Below, piece by piece: positions 6,131-7,276 of a stretch of DNA of 7,276 bases (positions are counted from its first letter, which is position 1; each line of letters opens with the position of its first letter). The notes beneath the pieces were generated by a model, which worked only from the letters and a program-made list of their open reading frames with translations, was not told where the DNA came from and did no database searches. The position numbers and the translations under genes were made by a program. Source of the stretch: Betaproteobacteria bacterium UBA6910 (GTDB taxonomy: Bacteria > Pseudomonadota > Gammaproteobacteria > Burkholderiales > UBA6910). The DNA lies in the NCBI GenBank assembly GCA_002451065.1, contig DKBC01000313.1, positions 1 to 7,276 of the forward strand, given 5' to 3'.

Positions 6131-6807
6131 CCGATCATTCCGGTTTCTCGCGCTGCGCGCTCCACATCCCCGGCATGACCGGCGTCCTCGGGATCCTCGC
6201 CCTTCTCATGTTGGGCACCACGGGGGCTGCGACCGCGGAACCCGAGAAAACGGAGGAGGTTCCGAACGGCGTGTTCCTGGTGGCAAAGCGCCAGCTTGCG
6301 GACCCAAATTTCCGCCACACCGTGGTGCTGGTCACGCAGCACGCTGGGGGTAGCCCCGTGGGGGTGATCATCAATCGCCCGACGCCGCTGCTGTTGAGCG
6401 CGGTATTTCCGGACAACGAGAAGCTCAGGGACTCCGATGCGGCGGTGTTCTTCGGCGGTCCGGTGTCGCCCCAATTGCTGGTCTACGCGTTCCGGTCCGC
6501 CGATCAGCCGGAGGGAGCGCTGAAGGTACTGCCGGACTTGCACCTCAGCTTCGATCCGACGGTCCTGGCGCAATTGCTGCGCCGCGCGAACCCGACGGCG
6601 GATCTTCGGGTCTATGCCGGCTACTCAGGATGGGCTCCCGGACAACTCCAGCACGAGATCGCTCGGGGAGACTGGTATGTGGTGCGCGCCGACGCGGAAA
6701 CTATTTTTTCCGAGGATCCCGGGAGCGTCTGGAGCGAGATGCTGAGGCGCGCCACGGCACGCCAGGCTGCCGGGCCCGAAACGCCGCGCGCCATTGCCGT
6801 CAACTGA
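6127..6807 (+). CDS. YqgE/AlgH-family protein with predicted signal peptide
   Basis: 226 residues from the GTG at 6127, which overlaps the EAL stop as GTGA and suggests translational coupling. An ATG at 6175 (210 residues) is the alternative, but it leaves no charged n-region. Neither start has a clear Shine-Dalgarno. The N-terminus has Arg9, a hydrophobic core (GVLGILALLMLG, about 19-30) and an Ala-Thr-Ala site ending at residue 37, like signal peptidase I substrates; no lipobox Cys is present. The mature part of about 189 residues matches the length of E. coli YqgE (187) and its motifs: GVIINRPT (79-86), FFGGPV (108-113), and AGYSGWAPGQL (164-174) followed by HEIARGDWYVV. AlgH is named from alginate control in Pseudomonas, and the molecular function of the family is unknown. 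Usual members are cytoplasmic and lie beside ruvX/yqgF, so this looks like a separate exported paralogue. The stop is 2 bp from the convergent ftsB stop. Confidence 0.88.
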   Translation: MTDHSGFSRCALHIPGMTGVLGILALLMLGTTGAATAEPEKTEEVPNGVFLVAKRQLADPNFRHTVVLVTQHAGGSPVGVIINRPTPLLLSAVFPDNEKLRDSDAAVFFGGPVSPQLLVYAFRSADQPEGALKVLPDLHLSFDPTVLAQLLRRANPTADLRVYAGYSGWAPGQLQHEIARGDWYVVRADAETIFSEDPGSVWSEMLRRATARQAAGPETPRAIAVN

Positions 6808-6809
6808 AG

Positions 6810-7106
6810 TCAGCGGCCCCCGGGGGCCGCGGCGCCGCCGCGCACCACCTGGAAGAAAACCTCATCGTCGCGGATCATGCCGAGCTCGCTGCGGGCTCGC
6901 TCCTCGATGGCGTCGGTGCCCTGCTTGAGATCCTGGACGTCGGCGTCCAGGGCTGCGTTGCGCAGGGAGAGGGTCTGGTTGAGACCGTGCTGCTTCTGCA
7001 ACGCCCGATCCACTTCCCAGACTTGAATCCAGCCGCCTTTCGCGAACCACAAGGGATACTGCAGCAGCCCGACCAAGGCGACCAGGGCGAGGGCCAGCAT
7101 CCTCAC
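6810..7106 (-). CDS. ftsB: Cell division protein FtsB
   Basis: FtsB is a bitopic inner-membrane protein that forms the FtsQ-FtsL-FtsB complex and helps activate septal peptidoglycan synthesis. The product of 98 residues begins [20 protein letters not shown], one membrane segment directly at the N-terminus with the family's LQYxLW signature, followed by a periplasmic coiled coil (about residues 34-66, with [16 protein letters not shown]) and the conserved [18 protein letters not shown] end. Start choice: GTG at 7104-7106 has GGAG 9 nt upstream and matches the usual FtsB N-terminus. The longer GTG start at 7121 has its GAGGG directly abutting the codon, and an ATG lies at 7100. It follows eno on the same strand at 91 bp, the standard proteobacterial order. 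The last residues (AAAPGG) come from a GC palindrome. Confidence 0.93.
   Translation of the reverse strand: MRMLALALVALVGLLQYPLWFAKGGWIQVWEVDRALQKQHGLNQTLSLRNAALDADVQDLKQGTDAIEERARSELGMIRDDEVFFQVVRGGAAAPGGR
6813..6830. repeat. Perfect 18-bp palindrome at the AlgH-type/ftsB convergent junction
   Basis: GCGGCCCCC followed by GGGGGCCGC is a perfect inverted repeat that can fold to at least a 7-bp GC stem with a 4-nt loop in either transcript. It lies inside the last codons of ftsB and 5 bp after the AlgH-type stop. No T-run follows on either side, so a canonical intrinsic terminator is not supported. A bidirectional stem-loop that protects mRNA 3' ends is plausible. Confidence 0.5.
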
Positions 7107-7141
7107 TGGCGCGAGCTCCACCCCTCGAGGCGCTGCCGGTT

Positions 7142-7166
7142 TTCCGGGTCTCCCTCGACCCCGGAA
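7142..7166 (-). other. Hairpin in the eno-ftsB spacer
   Basis: TTCCGGGTC (7142-7150) pairs with GACCCCGGAA (7157-7166) with one bulged C, giving a 9-bp stem and a 6-nt loop. In the eno-to-ftsB transcript it is not followed by a U-run, so readthrough is expected. It may act as a processing or stability element separating the highly expressed eno from ftsB. Confidence 0.4.
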
Positions 7167-7197
7167 CTGGCGGCTTCAGCGTCGCGCCCGGCCACGG

Positions 7198-7276
7198 CTA
7201 CTTGATCTGGTAATAGGCCTCCCGCCCTGCATAAATCGCGGCATCGCCCAGGTCCTCCTCGATGCGCAGGAGCTGG
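7198..7276 (-). CDS. eno: Enolase, C-terminal end (5' part outside window)
   Basis: The last 25 codons and the TAG stop (7198-7200) of a minus-strand gene. The residues QLLRIEEDLGDAAIYAGREA, followed by YYQIK, are the typical enolase C-terminus (family pattern NQLLRIEEELG...YAG..AF). Enolase interconverts 2-phosphoglycerate and phosphoenolpyruvate in the cytoplasm and is also an RNA-degradosome component in some proteobacteria. The position directly upstream of ftsB is the expected order and strengthens a call that rests on few residues. Confidence 0.9.
   Translation of the reverse strand, partial: QLLRIEEDLGDAAIYAGREAYYQIK

Noticed and set aside
6630..7205. Plus-strand open frame (191 codons) across the AlgH-type end, ftsB and the eno spacer
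   Set aside because: It runs antisense through FtsB and out of frame through the AlgH-type gene, both of which have strong motifs.

Overview
The window is chromosomal, GC-rich DNA from a proteobacterium, most likely a betaproteobacterium (for example the Nitrosomonadales, Rhodocyclales or Thiobacillus area). Four things point there: nadB runs into a YgfX-type gene, eno is followed by ftsB, c-di-GMP turnover genes of DUF3391/HD-GYP and GGDEF/EAL type are present, and the tRNA-Asn has an encoded CCA. The lineage is inferred from gene content and protein character. No database search was possible.

Layout, left to right. (1) 1-669 is the 3' part of nadB (L-aspartate oxidase). It converges with, and overlaps by 53 bp, a minus-strand YgfX/CptA-like membrane protein gene (617-1075). 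(2) After a 230 bp divergent spacer, a plus-strand gene encodes a stand-alone FIST-domain sensory protein (1306-2424). (3) 2425-3285 is an intergenic stretch of about 860 bp. It holds an A-tract-rich segment, a candidate 55-codon small gene (2784-2951), a textbook intrinsic terminator (3004-3030), a GC-rich hairpin, and a good sigma70-type promoter that drives tRNA-Asn(GTT) at 3286-3361. (4) 3440-6807 is a probable three-gene plus-strand unit with its own promoter: a DUF3391/HD-GYP protein whose HD motif is degenerate, an EAL phosphodiesterase whose GGDEF domain is degenerate, and a YqgE/AlgH-family protein with an export signal. The last two are joined by a GTGA stop/start overlap. (5) 6810-7276 is minus strand: the last 25 codons of eno (enolase), then ftsB, which ends 2 bp from the AlgH-type stop codon.

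How the genes work together. The ends are housekeeping: NAD biosynthesis on the left, glycolysis and the divisome on the right. The accessory content in the middle concerns signalling. The EAL protein keeps every catalytic residue I could check, so it should hydrolyse c-di-GMP. The HD-GYP protein has lost at least the first His of its HD pair and the upstream His ligand, so it may be a c-di-GMP binder or partner rather than an enzyme. Coupling these to an apparently exported AlgH-like protein suggests an envelope or exopolysaccharide output, but that is inference. The most distinctive points are the degenerate HD-GYP, the exported AlgH paralogue locked to an EAL gene, and the small gene plus terminator in the intergenic region. 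I see no CRISPR array, insertion sequence, phage or defence system.
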